Shown here: one piece after another, positions 17,758 through 27,970 of the stretch
Numbering within the stretch: position 1 is the first letter of the stretch
How the letters are laid out: every line of letters begins with the position of its first letter
Source of the DNA: Marinilabiliales bacterium
GTDB lineage: Bacteria; Bacteroidota; Bacteroidia; Bacteroidales; ML635J-15
Direction: 5' to 3'
Length of the DNA: 32,075 nucleotides
Assembly (NCBI GenBank): GCA_002869385.1
Contig: PKTB01000011.1
Location: 1-32,075, forward strand
Position numbers and translations under genes: made by a program
Notes under the pieces: generated by a model
The model's database searches: none
Told to the model about the DNA's origin: nothing
The model's input: the letters and a program-made list of their open reading frames with translations, nothing else

Positions 17758-20391
17758 CTATATCTTACTCAATATTTCCTTCTTAGCAAATTCAATTGCA
17801 TCCGGGACACCATCAGGGTTTTTACCTCCTGCTGTAGCAACAAATGGCTGACCACCTCCACCACCTTGAACGAGTTTAGCAGCTTCACGAATCAAATTGC
17901 CTGCATGCATTCCTTTTTCCTTTATTAAGTCTTCGGAGAAAGCTATTGCGATAGCAGGTTTATTATCTATAACTGCACCAAGAACACATGCAAAAGTCGA
18001 AAGTTCACCTCTAAGTTGAGCACAAATCTCTTTAAGATCATTACTTGAGCCAACTTCAACTTTCTCAGCAATAAGTTTTACGCCATTATGCTCTTCTGCA
18101 TCACTAATTAGATCCTTTTTTAAAGTTTTAAGTTCCGCGAGCTTATACTGTTCAACCTGCTTTTTAAGTTTTGCGTTCTCATCAATTAAAGACTGTACAG
18201 CAGAAATAACATCCTTAGGATTATTAAACATTTCTGAGATGCTACTTAATGTATCTAGCTTTGCAAGTATCATTTTTTCAGCAGCATCACCGGTAACAGC
18301 TTCTATTCTACGTATACCTGCTGCAACTCCACCTTCAGAAACAATTTTGAAAAATCCTATCTTCCCTGTACTCTCAACATGTGTTCCACCGCATAACTCA
18401 ACAGAGTCTCCAAACTTAATAACACGAACTTTATCTCCATATTTTTCACCGAATAGTGATATTGCACCCATAGATTTTGCATCATCCATGCTCATTTCAC
18501 GCTTTTCGGTTCTGGAAATATCAAAACGAATAAGTTTATTAACACTAATCTCAATATCACGTATTTCTTCTTCTGTCAGTTTATTGAAGTGCGAAAAATC
18601 AAAACGTAATCTTTCGCTATCAACAAGAGATCCTTTTTGCTCAACATGAGTACCTAAAACATCTCTTAAAGCAAAATGCAATAAGTGTGTTGCAGTATGA
18701 TTTGCAGCAATAGAACTTCTTTTATGTGCACTAACTACAGCTCTAAATTCATCTGTTTGATCATCAGGCAATTGCTTAAGAATATGTAATATCTGATTAT
18801 GTTCTTTTACAGTATTAACGATTGAATATTTTTTCTCTCCACTTTGTATATAACCGGTATCACCAACTTGTCCCCCAGACTCTGAGTAAAAAGGAGTTCT
18901 GTCAAATACAAGATGATAAAGAATAGTTTTCTTTTGCTCAACTTTTCTGTACTTTACAATCTTGACATTTGCTTCAAGTTCCTCATAACCGACAAACTCA
19001 CAATCCTCCGCATCAGCATTCAATACAACCCAATCTCCCGTATCAACATCTGCAGCATTACGAGCTCTGTCTTTTTGTTTTTGCATTTCTGCGTCAAACT
19101 CAGGCTTATTAACTGTAAAACCGTTTTCACGCGAAATCAGTTCAGTTAAATCTAATGGAAATCCAAAAGTATCATATAAAACAAAAGCTTCTTTTCCGCC
19201 AATCTCAGTTTTACCTTCCTTTTTGAGCTTTTGCATTTCAGTATCAAGCAGTCCTATTCCCTTATCAAGAGTTCTTAAAAATACCGATTCCTCTTCCTTT
19301 ATAACTTTAGCAACAAGTTCTTTTTGAGCAAGAATCTCCGGGAAAGATTCTCCCATTAAATCTGCAAGAGTGTCTACCAATTTAAAAATAAATGGTTCTT
19401 TTACATCCAGGAACGAATAAGCATAACGTACTGCTCGCCGTAAAATTCGACGAATTACATATCCTGCTTTATTATTAGATGGCAACTGTCCGTCGGCAAT
19501 AGCAAAAGACACGGCACGCATATGATCAGATACTACTCGCAAAGCAACATCTGTAGGATGGTCAACGCCATACTTTTTACCGGAAATCTTTGTTATTTCA
19601 CCAATAATAGTCTGAAAAAGATCTGTATCGTAATTTGACTTTTTACCTTGAAGTACAGCACACAATCTTTCAAATCCCATACCTGTATCCACATGTTTCT
19701 GTGGAAGAGACTCAAGACTGCCATCAGACTTGCGATTATACTGAATAAATACGAGGTTCCAAATTTCGATAACTTCGTTATGATCCATATTAATCAAGTC
19801 ACGAGCGGGGACTTTTTTCTTATCTTCTTCATCACGTAAGTCGATATGAACTTCGGAGCATGGTCCACATGGCCCGGTCTCACCCATTTCCCAGAAATTG
19901 TCCTTTTTAGAGCCATAAACAATTTTCTCCTTTGGAACAAATCTCAACCATAAATCTTCTGCTTCTGTATCGACAAGCATATTATCTTCCTTAGCTCCTC
20001 CAAATACAGTTACATATAGATTCTCTTCTGAGATTTTCAGAACATTTGTCAGATAGTCCCATGCATATTCAATAGCCTCGGCTTTGAAGTAATCACCAAA
20101 CGACCAATTTCCAAGCATTTCAAACATTGTATTATGGTAAGTATCCTGTCCAACATCTTCGAGATCATTATGTTTACCAGAAACTCTCAAACACTTCTGA
20201 CTATTTGCAACCCTAACTGATTCAGGCTTTCTGATATCAAGAAAAATATCCTTAAACTGATTCATACCTGCATTAGTAAACATAAGTGTATGGTCACCTT
20301 TTATCACCATCGAATCGCTTGCAACTATTTTATGTCCTTTCTGCTCAAAATATTCCTTAAAAGTGTTTCTTATCTGCTTAGAATTCATCAT
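17758..20391 (-). CDS. alaS: Alanyl-tRNA synthetase
   Basis: An 877-residue full-length enzyme that charges tRNA-Ala and edits mischarged Ser/Gly. The class II catalytic domain is at the N-terminus (RNTFKEYFEQKGH, MFTNAGMNQFKD, GPCGPCSEVH, TGMGFERL). The editing domain carries the zinc-ligand motifs HTATH and CGGTH. The C-terminal oligomerisation domain has a coiled coil and the Gly-rich GGGGGQPFVATAGG block. ATG 20391 is followed by a second ATG; either could be used. Despite being the longest gene here, it has no internal stop. It is divergent from the M23 peptidase gene across 117 bases with promoter elements on both strands. It ends with TAG. Confidence 0.98.
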   Translation of the reverse strand: MMNSKQIRNTFKEYFEQKGHKIVASDSMVIKGDHTLMFTNAGMNQFKDIFLDIRKPESVRVANSQKCLRVSGKHNDLEDVGQDTYHNTMFEMLGNWSFGDYFKAEAIEYAWDYLTNVLKISEENLYVTVFGGAKEDNMLVDTEAEDLWLRFVPKEKIVYGSKKDNFWEMGETGPCGPCSEVHIDLRDEEDKKKVPARDLINMDHNEVIEIWNLVFIQYNRKSDGSLESLPQKHVDTGMGFERLCAVLQGKKSNYDTDLFQTIIGEITKISGKKYGVDHPTDVALRVVSDHMRAVSFAIADGQLPSNNKAGYVIRRILRRAVRYAYSFLDVKEPFIFKLVDTLADLMGESFPEILAQKELVAKVIKEEESVFLRTLDKGIGLLDTEMQKLKKEGKTEIGGKEAFVLYDTFGFPLDLTELISRENGFTVNKPEFDAEMQKQKDRARNAADVDTGDWVVLNADAEDCEFVGYEELEANVKIVKYRKVEQKKTILYHLVFDRTPFYSESGGQVGDTGYIQSGEKKYSIVNTVKEHNQILHILKQLPDDQTDEFRAVVSAHKRSSIAANHTATHLLHFALRDVLGTHVEQKGSLVDSERLRFDFSHFNKLTEEEIRDIEISVNKLIRFDISRTEKREMSMDDAKSMGAISLFGEKYGDKVRVIKFGDSVELCGGTHVESTGKIGFFKIVSEGGVAAGIRRIEAVTGDAAEKMILAKLDTLSSISEMFNNPKDVISAVQSLIDENAKLKKQVEQYKLAELKTLKKDLISDAEEHNGVKLIAEKVEVGSSNDLKEICAQLRGELSTFACVLGAVIDNKPAIAIAFSEDLIKEKGMHAGNLIREAAKLVQGGGGGQPFVATAGGKNPDGVPDAIEFAKKEILSKI

Positions 20392-20440
20392 TTTATGCTA
20401 TTTTCTAGTACTTACGTATATTATCAGTTTTATTATTTTG

Positions 20441-20448
20441 CAAATTTA
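20441..20448 (-). promoter_or_regulatory. -7 element for alaS (TAAATTTG on minus strand)
   Basis: It matches TAnnTTTG about 50 nt before the alaS start codon on the minus strand. No clear -33 partner is seen. Confidence 0.4.
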
Positions 20449-20459
20449 GACTAAATTAT

Positions 20460-20467
20460 TAATTTTG
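20460..20467 (+). promoter_or_regulatory. -7 element for the M23 peptidase gene (TAATTTTG)
   Basis: It matches TAnnTTTG, 41 nt before the ATG at 20509, and lies close to the minus-strand alaS element, so the divergent promoters may interfere. A TTTTG at 20436-20440 gives a -33 candidate with a 19-nt spacer. Confidence 0.5.
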
Positions 20468-20508
20468 CACAGATTTTTATCGATAATAAGGTAAAAGTAA
20501 GTATTAAA

Positions 20509-21498
20509 ATGAAGTTAAAGTTCTTAAAACCGAAATATAAGTACAATCCTCAGACTTTACAGTATGAGAAGATTAAGTTTAGTTTAAAAAGAACTTTAAT
20601 CAAGAGTATCCCATACACTATTTCATCAGTAGCCTTTGGAGCACTAATAATGTTTCTCTATATTGTTGTATTTGAGTCTCCTGAGGAAAAAGTACTAAGA
20701 AAAGAAAATGAATTCTTAAAAAGCAATTACGAGAAGATGAGTCAAAGACTTGAAGAAAGTGATCAGCTTCTAAATGATATTGCAGATAGAGACAATTATA
20801 TTTACAGAACTACTTTCCAACAAGACAGCATTCCTTTTACAATAAGAAATTCAGGTATAGGTGGTGCAAATCGTTATAAGCATTTAGAAGGATTTGAAAG
20901 TACAGATATTGTAAAAGATGTTGCTAAGAAACTTGATCAAGTTGAAAACAAATTGAATATTCAATCTTTATCATATAATGATATAATTAAAGAAATTCAG
21001 GAAAGAAAAGAACTTTACAGAGCACTACCCATTTTGCAACCAATTCATGTAAATGAAATGACTCGTATTGGCTCTTTCTTTGGATATCGACCTCATCCAA
21101 TTTTAGGAATTGTTCAGATGCATAAAGGTTTAGACTTAGTAGCTCCTACGGGCACTCCTATTTATGCTTCAGGAGACGGAACAATAATAGATATTGAATA
21201 TAACAATACAGGGAGCGGATACGGAAATTCTATTTTAATTGATCATGGTGTAAATGGTCTTTCATCTAGATATGCTCACTTAAGTGCAATTAACGTTAAG
21301 AAAGGTCAAAAAGTAAAACGTGGTGAACAAATCGGTGAATGTGGTAGCACTGGCTTATCCACAGCACCTCATTTACATTACGAAATTCTAATTAATGGTG
21401 CTGCTGTTAACCCATTACGTTATATGCTTGCTCCAAGTCCTGATGAATACGAACAGATTTTAAAACTTGCCGAATATCCCGGTGTTTCGTTCGATTAA
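20509..21498 (+). CDS. M23-family (LytM) peptidoglycan endopeptidase, membrane-anchored
   Basis: A 329-residue protein. A basic cytoplasmic N-terminus (about 1-40) precedes one transmembrane helix (about 41-60), a coiled-coil segment (about 64-90 and again about 145-165) and the C-terminal LytM domain. Zinc-ligand motifs are present: HKGLD with His205 and Asp209, and HLH with His288 and His290. It is probably active on peptide cross-links, or acts as an envelope organiser. The layout resembles the Bacteroidota M23 proteins that sit divergent from alaS. Its last 17 bases overlap the start of the next gene. Confidence 0.93.
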   Translation: MKLKFLKPKYKYNPQTLQYEKIKFSLKRTLIKSIPYTISSVAFGALIMFLYIVVFESPEEKVLRKENEFLKSNYEKMSQRLEESDQLLNDIADRDNYIYRTTFQQDSIPFTIRNSGIGGANRYKHLEGFESTDIVKDVAKKLDQVENKLNIQSLSYNDIIKEIQERKELYRALPILQPIHVNEMTRIGSFFGYRPHPILGIVQMHKGLDLVAPTGTPIYASGDGTIIDIEYNNTGSGYGNSILIDHGVNGLSSRYAHLSAINVKKGQKVKRGEQIGECGSTGLSTAPHLHYEILINGAAVNPLRYMLAPSPDEYEQILKLAEYPGVSFD

Positions 21499-22939
21499 AA
21501 TATTACCAATATTTTTATTTTATTGTCTTTTTACATTTGCACAAGAAAGTGTCAAATTCATTATTCCTACTTTCCTAGGAAATGAAACTCGTAATTATTA
21601 CGGAAACGAAGCACCTGAGAAACTAGATGTAATTTGGAAGGCTAACCTTGGTGGAGGCCCAACAGTCATGCCTAATAAAGCACGAGACACAGTAATAATG
21701 TATGGTGCAGGCTGGACTGGACAACCGATGTTAGTGCAGGAAGGTGAAAAACTATATATCATTCAAGGAGCATACGATTACAACTTACGGAAAATTGATG
21801 CAGAAACTGGAAAAGTAATATGGAAATATGCTTATGACGATGTAATTAAAAGCTCAGGAAGTATGTGGGCAAACCCAAATAAAGACGAGAATGATCCAGA
21901 TAAATATATAATTTTCCAGGGAAGCAGAATAGGATTTGGGAAAGAGGTTTGGGATAAAGTTATACCTAGTTATCGTGCTGTCTCTTTAAGAACCGGAAAA
22001 GAACTTTGGAGATACAACTCTATCAAAGGAGGTTCTTTTAGCAGGGATGTTGACGGAACTGCTCTTATTGTTGAAGATACATTATTTATTGGACTCGAAA
22101 ATGGTTATTTTGTTGCCCTAAATCCAAACCCTGATTCAGCAGTAAAAAAAGACGGAATTTTGCAACCAATTGAATACTTTAGTCATAAGCTTTATACAGA
22201 TGAAGACCTATCTGCACATCATACAAATGTTGTGAATGAAAGTGCAGCAGCTTTATTAAGAGATCATATTTACATTACTTCTGGCGCTGTATATTTATAC
22301 TGTTATAATAGAAAAACCCAAGAAATTGATTTTAGTTTCTATGTTGGTTCTGACATGGATGGCTCTCCGATTGTTACCCGTGATTCATGCATCCTAATTT
22401 CTATTGAAAAGCAATATATTAACGGAAATGGTGGTGCAATGCTTATTGATCCGTCAAAACATCAAGATTCCTGCGTTGTGTGGTTTCATCCAACCAGAGA
22501 TAGTACTTTTACGGATTGGCGCGGTGGGATAATCGGTTCAATTGCAACAAATGACAGCTATATTGATGCTGATGAAAACTCACTTTCTGCATTTGTTTGC
22601 ATAGATGGTTTTATTTATGTTGTAGATAATGAATTCACAAATCCTGATGATACTGTTGAAGGTCCCCGAAATGAACATAAATACCTGAAACCTCAGGTTG
22701 TTTTCAAGTATTACACTGGAATCTCAGTTTCAACACCAATAATGACCGAAGACAGACTAATCGTACTCACTTATGAAGGTTTATATATGTTTGAGTATGA
22801 CGAAAAGTGTAACTTTAAACTACTCGAAAAGAACAAATTTATCAGAGGTGAAGCAACACCAATTATTCACAACAAACGTTTATATGTTGCATCAAGAGAT
22901 GGCTATTTTTATTGTATAGGAAAGAAAGAAGAAGATTAA
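21482..22939 (+). CDS. Exported PQQ-like beta-propeller protein
   Basis: A 485-residue protein taking GTG 21482 as start; a TTG at 21467 would add five residues ahead of the leader. The signal peptide FRSIKILPIFLFYCLFTFAQ is clear. The mature part has WD/PQQ-type propeller blades: VIWKANLGGG, LRKIDAETGKVIWKY, LRTGKELWRYNS, GYFVALNPNP, SAFVCIDGFIYVVDNE, and RLYVASRDGYFYCIG. BamB-like and quinoprotein-like proteins share this fold; no PQQ ligands can be confirmed. Translation is probably coupled to the M23 gene, which it overlaps by 17 bases. Its stop codon overlaps the stop of the convergent lipoprotein gene. Confidence 0.82.
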   Translation: MFRSIKILPIFLFYCLFTFAQESVKFIIPTFLGNETRNYYGNEAPEKLDVIWKANLGGGPTVMPNKARDTVIMYGAGWTGQPMLVQEGEKLYIIQGAYDYNLRKIDAETGKVIWKYAYDDVIKSSGSMWANPNKDENDPDKYIIFQGSRIGFGKEVWDKVIPSYRAVSLRTGKELWRYNSIKGGSFSRDVDGTALIVEDTLFIGLENGYFVALNPNPDSAVKKDGILQPIEYFSHKLYTDEDLSAHHTNVVNESAAALLRDHIYITSGAVYLYCYNRKTQEIDFSFYVGSDMDGSPIVTRDSCILISIEKQYINGNGGAMLIDPSKHQDSCVVWFHPTRDSTFTDWRGGIIGSIATNDSYIDADENSLSAFVCIDGFIYVVDNEFTNPDDTVEGPRNEHKYLKPQVVFKYYTGISVSTPIMTEDRLIVLTYEGLYMFEYDEKCNFKLLEKNKFIRGEATPIIHNKRLYVASRDGYFYCIGKKEED

Positions 22940-22946
22940 TCTTCTT
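22929..22946. terminator. Palindrome over two overlapping convergent stop codons
   Basis: A perfect 18-bp palindrome has 9-base arms at 22929-22937 and 22938-22946, centred on TTAA. It contains the TAA of the beta-propeller gene (22937-22939) and of the minus-strand lipoprotein gene (22936-22938). It could form a weak hairpin on both transcripts. Confidence 0.6.
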
Positions 22947-24114
22947 TCTTAGTAGCTACATACAAACTCGGAGATCCAGTATAATAATCAAATAAGAAAT
23001 CAATTTCAATAGGTTCCCCATCTTTATATGCTTGTTTTAGATCGTTTTGTTGTCTATCATAAAACAATCTGATTGGTCCAGTATAATATCCATACAAATC
23101 AACATTCCAGGTAGAGTCAACATCACGAAATTGAAGACCTGAAGGCACAGAAATTATCTTATGACTGTTATCTAAAATATATGATTTAACAATATTGAAT
23201 GCAGCCCTGTCTAATAAATATGAAGCAGCCTTTAAAAATGTTGTCTGGTTTTTAAAGTAGTTCTGCATCATTAATGGGAAAGTCTGTTGATTTATCTCAT
23301 CATCAGATACGTCCATTGACATATAAACTAACTTACGATATTCTTTCTCCTCAGGCTTTTTGTAGATAACCTCATATGCATCCTGATAATCTTTATCCAT
23401 TGTGTAAGCCCAAACTTGATCCGGATTTGTATATTCAAATTCTCCGTTGTCGTTAATGAAAACATGATTTACATTTATAACATCAAATCCATGACGTGAC
23501 ATAAACATCATTACTATTGGCAATGTTCCTTCAAGATAACCTGCAAGGTCTACTGCCATACTTTTAGTTCTGAAAAAACTAAATCCTACATTAGTAACAA
23601 TTGTATGTGTTACCATATCAAGAATCTTATCATATTGAGCTACTGATAGAGAATCTGAAAACGGAATCTTACCTCCTTTTTCCAAACCTATTAAAACAGT
23701 GAACTTGCAGTTTGGAAAAACCGCATCCAGATAATTAAAATCCGGGCCACCAAAAGGATAGAATACAGTATCTTCATTTTCAAGATATTGATTGCTCCAG
23801 GCGGTAACTTTTTCAAGTTCTTTTGAATGGTCTTCCCATGTATTATCAAATGAAGAAATATGATAATTAAACTTTGATGAGTTTACAACATCAACTAAGA
23901 AAAGACTATCATCAGGATATTTACCTGCAAGAATCCTTGCTACAGAATTATAATCTGTATATGCAAAAGTATCTAATGGATTAATTTCTTCCTGAACAAT
24001 AGAGTCTTTTTCGTCATTGTCATTTTTTGTTTCAGCATTACCATTACAAGCTATACATAGAGTAACAGCACTTAAAATTGTAATTAAAACTATTAGTTTA
24101 CTTTTCATTTTCAA
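22936..24114 (-). CDS. Uncharacterised lipoprotein
   Basis: A 392-residue protein with a lipoprotein signal peptide (MKMKSKLIVLITILSAVTLCIAC; lipobox ending IAC near residue 23) and an acidic linker. Motifs seen are YPFGGPDFNYLDAVFPNC followed by FTVLIGLEKGG, a pattern I associate with an unnamed Bacteroidota lipoprotein group but cannot name. There are no obvious catalytic motifs. It is probably on the cell envelope. The permease gene lies immediately upstream (16-base gap, same strand), so the two may form one transcript. Its stop overlaps the convergent beta-propeller gene by 4 bases. Confidence 0.75.
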   Translation of the reverse strand: MKMKSKLIVLITILSAVTLCIACNGNAETKNDNDEKDSIVQEEINPLDTFAYTDYNSVARILAGKYPDDSLFLVDVVNSSKFNYHISSFDNTWEDHSKELEKVTAWSNQYLENEDTVFYPFGGPDFNYLDAVFPNCKFTVLIGLEKGGKIPFSDSLSVAQYDKILDMVTHTIVTNVGFSFFRTKSMAVDLAGYLEGTLPIVMMFMSRHGFDVINVNHVFINDNGEFEYTNPDQVWAYTMDKDYQDAYEVIYKKPEEKEYRKLVYMSMDVSDDEINQQTFPLMMQNYFKNQTTFLKAASYLLDRAAFNIVKSYILDNSHKIISVPSGLQFRDVDSTWNVDLYGYYTGPIRLFYDRQQNDLKQAYKDGEPIEIDFLFDYYTGSPSLYVATKKED

Positions 24115-24130
24115 ATTTGTTTTTTGAGAT

Positions 24131-25429
24131 TTAGTTTACTATAAAATATATTACCAAAGAAACAACAAGGGTTACAAGACCTATCAATGTTTCAGTTGTT
24201 TTTTCTTTAAACAGATAAATAACATTCCAGATTACAAACATTAGGAAGATTATTGGTACAACAGGATATCCTTTTGTTTTATATGGCCTTTCCATATTTG
24301 GATGCTTTATTCTATGTACAAATACTCCAAGTACTGTCATAAAAGCAAACACATTCATTACAAAACCAAGATAAGTCAGCAAGGCTTCAAAAGTTGAAGT
24401 AAATAACAATATCAAGGAGATAGAACTTTGAACTAATATAGCAGTTAAAGGCACTCCATTTGGCCTTTTCTTACTCATAAACCCAAGAGCTTTATAGTCT
24501 TCACCTATTACCTGAATAACTCTAGGCCCGGCAAAAACCATAGAACTAATAGTTGAAATCAATAACAAACTTATCAGTCCAGACATAATCACACCACCTT
24601 CGCGTCCAAAAATATCTCCTGCAGCAACAGCTCCCACATCGAGTTGACCTGAGAGGTTTGCAACCGGTGAAACATAGACGAAAACAAAGTTTAAAAGAAG
24701 ATACATAACTGTAACTATTAAAGTTCCAATAATTAAAGAGCGTGGCAAGTTTTTTAATTGATTTTTCATTTCTGAAACAAAGTATGCAGAAGCATTCCAC
24801 CCTGAATATGAATAATAAACATAAATAAGTGAAACTGCAAAACCTGCACTCATAATCTGACTCCAAGAAATTTTAGTTGGGATAACACTTATTTCCTGAT
24901 GTTCAGGGGCAAAAAACAATCCGGCAACTATAAATCCAACTATCAGAACAATCTTAATTATTGTAAAGACTAATTGAAAAATCCCACCTTATCTTACTCC
25001 TGTTGAATGAACGACTGTTATTAATACAATAACAGCTGCTGCGATATATCTAGTGTCTATCCCAGTGTATACATTTGCAAAATATGCTCCTAATGCCATT
25101 GCTGCAAGTGCAATCGGTGCTGCAAATCCAACAAACATTGAGAAAAATCCTGACATAAAACCTAATGCAGGATGATATAATTCACTTAAAAAGTGATATT
25201 CTCCACCAGAACGTGGCATTACAGAACCTATCTCTCCATAAACTTGTGCACCTGTAAATGCAATAATTCCTCCCATCAACCACAAAATCATAATAGCTGC
25301 AATATCTGTAACACCACCGGCAAGTTGAAATCCTAATGAAGTAAACACTCCGGTACCAACCATATTAGCTATGACATAAGAAATAGCGGTCAACAATCCA
25401 ATCTTTTGAATGTTATTCTTATTTTTCAC
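24131..25429 (-). pseudogene. APC-superfamily amino-acid permease with in-frame TAA
   Basis: A 432-codon frame on the minus strand from GTG 25427-25429, broken by TAA 24989-24991 (codon 147). The N-terminal half shows the APC signature: KIGLLTAISYVIANMVGTGVF, QVYGEIGSVMPRSGGEYHFL, and several helices. After the stop the frame continues as GGIFQLVFTIIKIVLIV, the usual next helix, then SGWNASAYFVSEMKN and the remaining helices to about 12 in total. The stop falls in the short loop VHSTGVR-stop-GGIFQL, where a Glu or Lys codon would restore the family pattern. No frameshift is present. The MFFAPEHQE start after the stop is an internal Met. Substrate probably neutral or cationic amino acids (inferred). 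Confidence 0.85.
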
Positions 25430-25482
25430 GAAATAAATTTTTAATTTAGCAACAATAATACTAATAAAATTTTAAATAAATA

Positions 25483-26379
25483 ATGAAATACTTTAGCCAA
25501 GCAATATTTATATTCATTCTACTAATAATTGTAGCCGTTTCATGCAAAAATGAAACCAAAAAAGAAACAGTCAATAAAGAAACTACAATTGAAATTGTTG
25601 ATACTATTCCTGATATTCACAGAATGAACGACACAATCTTATTTCATAAATATGATTGTTGTTTTGTTGTTACTACAGAAATTAAATATCCTCCCGAAGA
25701 CAAGGAGATTAAAGGAACTATTCTTTTGCTGCATGGTTGGAATTTGCCGGCTGACGAATGGTGTCAAAAAACAACATTTTGTGACAAGGCTCTTAATAAA
25801 GGCTATATTTTAATTATCCCTGATTACAAGAAAAGCAATTATTGCCTAGAGATGTATCCTCAAACTATCGCTGATTATCAAAAATATCCTACAATTACAT
25901 GGATGTTAGATATTCAAATTCCTCATTTGCAGGAAACTTTCGGATTTTTACTTCCTGGACAAAACAATAATGTTGCTGGTATTTCAACCGGAGGTCGAGG
26001 TGCAACTCTTATGGCATATTACAGACCGGAAATCTTTAAAAATGCTGCCAGTCTTTCCGGTGACTTCGACATCACAAGAATGACAGATGAATATTTATAT
26101 TATTCTTTTATTGGTCACTATTCTGATTTTCCTGACAGATGGCAAAAAGAGTGTTTTGCTTATGATTGTGAAAATTATACTGTACCAACCTATATTGGTC
26201 ACGGACAAGATGATAATGTTTCTCCCGTTCTGCAAAGTCAAATGATGTATGATTCAATAAGAAAATATCATCCTGATCTCAAAATTAAAGGACATTTTCC
26301 AGCCTTAGCATCACATAATTATGATTATTGGGAAAGCGAAACAGATGCTGTATTGGATTTCTTTGAGTGTTGTAAATGA
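25483..26379 (+). CDS. Lipoprotein alpha/beta-hydrolase (esterase-like)
   Basis: A 298-residue protein with a lipoprotein leader (lipobox VAVSC near residue 21). The hydrolase fold is complete: LLLHGWN oxyanion region; nucleophile elbow GISTGG with Ser168; an acid in GHGQDD; and a late His in LASHNYDYW. The elbow and the LSGDFD segment resemble the esterase D / acyl-esterase group, but the substrate is unknown. It is divergent from the permease gene across 53 bases. It ends with a genuine TGA, which argues that TGA is a normal stop here. Confidence 0.85.
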   Translation: MKYFSQAIFIFILLIIVAVSCKNETKKETVNKETTIEIVDTIPDIHRMNDTILFHKYDCCFVVTTEIKYPPEDKEIKGTILLLHGWNLPADEWCQKTTFCDKALNKGYILIIPDYKKSNYCLEMYPQTIADYQKYPTITWMLDIQIPHLQETFGFLLPGQNNNVAGISTGGRGATLMAYYRPEIFKNAASLSGDFDITRMTDEYLYYSFIGHYSDFPDRWQKECFAYDCENYTVPTYIGHGQDDNVSPVLQSQMMYDSIRKYHPDLKIKGHFPALASHNYDYWESETDAVLDFFECCK

Positions 26380-26431
26380 CAGATGACAGATGTCCTGCGA
26401 TGTATGACCAATTAGAAATTACACACAATAA

Positions 26432-27970
26432 TTAGTCTTTAGATTTCTCCTCGTGATAGTCTTTTTCGGTATTAACTTCCCAAATATTGGATTTATCTTT
26501 TCGTCCATCTATAATATTATGAACAGCTGTTATTGCAGTTAACATAGAATGGTCTGAGTTGTTATATCGATGCATTCCACTCCTACCAATAAGATAAAGA
26601 TTTTCAAATTTATCAAGATATTCGCGTACTATATCAAATTGCTCATAAGCTCCAAAATAGACAGGATACGTATCCTCCATTTTTATAATCGTTGCATCCA
26701 AAATATCGTTCTGAGAAATAATCCCTACTTTCTCAAGTTCAACCTTTGCCATTTCTATAAATTCTTCATCCGGGGTTCTCCACATTTCATCATCCGGATC
26801 GCAAAAATACTCCAAGCCAACCCATACATTACTCTCATCCTTGACCATAAATGGGCTCCAGTTATTAAAAATCTGTATTCTACCCATCTTAACATCAGAT
26901 TCCTGCATATAGATCCAATTATCAGGCACTAAATTATTAATTGTCTGAATTTTGGTTTTATTCTCAATTGACAGCTTTTTTAATAGTAACCCAACTGTTA
27001 TAAAATTCCTGTGTAATAAGCCATTAGCTATCTGTTTAACATTCTCAGGAACATCTTTAGTTGCATTTACTAGATTCTTTACAGAGGTTGTGCTAAATAC
27101 AATATCCCCACTAACACTCTCTGTTCTACCTTCATGAATATACTCTACAGAAAAAGTATTATCAGAATTTATTTCCAATCCTGAAAATTCGGATCTCATA
27201 TATATTTCACCGCCATTATTCCTAATTTGCTCAGCAACAAATTCCCACAATTGACCAGGACCAAGTTTTGGATATAAAAAACGATCTATCAGGCTTGTTT
27301 CTTTATCTTTTTGCTTAATATCTACGTTTTTCGACTTGAATAATGATTTTATATAATGTAAAATCACTTTAGTAACTGATAACCCTTTTATTCTTTGCGC
27401 ACCCCATTCTGCTGACAGCTCTGTGCAAGACTTTCCCCAAACTTTTTCGGTATAATCTTTAAAAAATGTACGATAAAGCACCTTCCCGAATCTGTTAATA
27501 AAGAAATCCTCAAGGCTTTTTTCATTTCTTATTGGAAAGACTTTCGACCACATATAACTAAATCCTATTTTTGCTATTCTGATCAAACCTAAATTCTTTA
27601 TTGTATTTGAATTCAAGCTTACAGGATAGTCGAAGAACTTTCGCAGATAATATATTCTGGACAGACGATCTCTCTCAATAAAAACTTCATCTTCATCAAG
27701 ATCCCATTTTTCATTCTTAGCAACATTTTCAGGAGCTTTGGCAAGTTCAAAAAGGTCTTGCCAGTAGTTCATTATTACATCTGACTTGGAAAAGAATCTA
27801 TGCCCTCCAATATCAATCCTATTGCCTTTGTAATTTACTGTTTTTGAAATACCACCAATATCGCTTGTTTTCTCAAGAACTATTGGTTTTATGTCAGTAT
27901 GCCTAAGCAATTCCAACGCGGCTGTTAAACCGGCAGGTCCTGCTCCTATAATGATTGCTGTTTTACTCAT
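26432..27970 (-). CDS. NAD(P)/FAD-dependent oxidoreductase (amine-oxidase / protoporphyrinogen-oxidase-like)
   Basis: A 512-residue flavoprotein. The dinucleotide fold is at the very N-terminus ([15 protein letters not shown], then [10 protein letters not shown]), and [11 protein letters not shown] follows. The C-terminal FAD block is [18 protein letters not shown]. The family belongs to the NAD(P)-binding amine-oxidase clan and is often found near polysaccharide or sugar-modifying genes; no such cluster is visible here. It is probably cytoplasmic. It has its own transcript orientation, convergent with the esterase gene (52-base gap that holds a short GACAGATG tandem). The frame is intact. 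Confidence 0.85.
   Translation of the reverse strand: MSKTAIIIGAGPAGLTAALELLRHTDIKPIVLEKTSDIGGISKTVNYKGNRIDIGGHRFFSKSDVIMNYWQDLFELAKAPENVAKNEKWDLDEDEVFIERDRLSRIYYLRKFFDYPVSLNSNTIKNLGLIRIAKIGFSYMWSKVFPIRNEKSLEDFFINRFGKVLYRTFFKDYTEKVWGKSCTELSAEWGAQRIKGLSVTKVILHYIKSLFKSKNVDIKQKDKETSLIDRFLYPKLGPGQLWEFVAEQIRNNGGEIYMRSEFSGLEINSDNTFSVEYIHEGRTESVSGDIVFSTTSVKNLVNATKDVPENVKQIANGLLHRNFITVGLLLKKLSIENKTKIQTINNLVPDNWIYMQESDVKMGRIQIFNNWSPFMVKDESNVWVGLEYFCDPDDEMWRTPDEEFIEMAKVELEKVGIISQNDILDATIIKMEDTYPVYFGAYEQFDIVREYLDKFENLYLIGRSGMHRYNNSDHSMLTAITAVHNIIDGRKDKSNIWEVNTEKDYHEEKSKD

Noticed and set aside
18239..18649. Plus-strand open frames inside alaS and other antisense frames (18913, 19648, 26570, 28591)
   Set aside because: They are shadows of strong genes in the opposite strand with no family pattern of their own.
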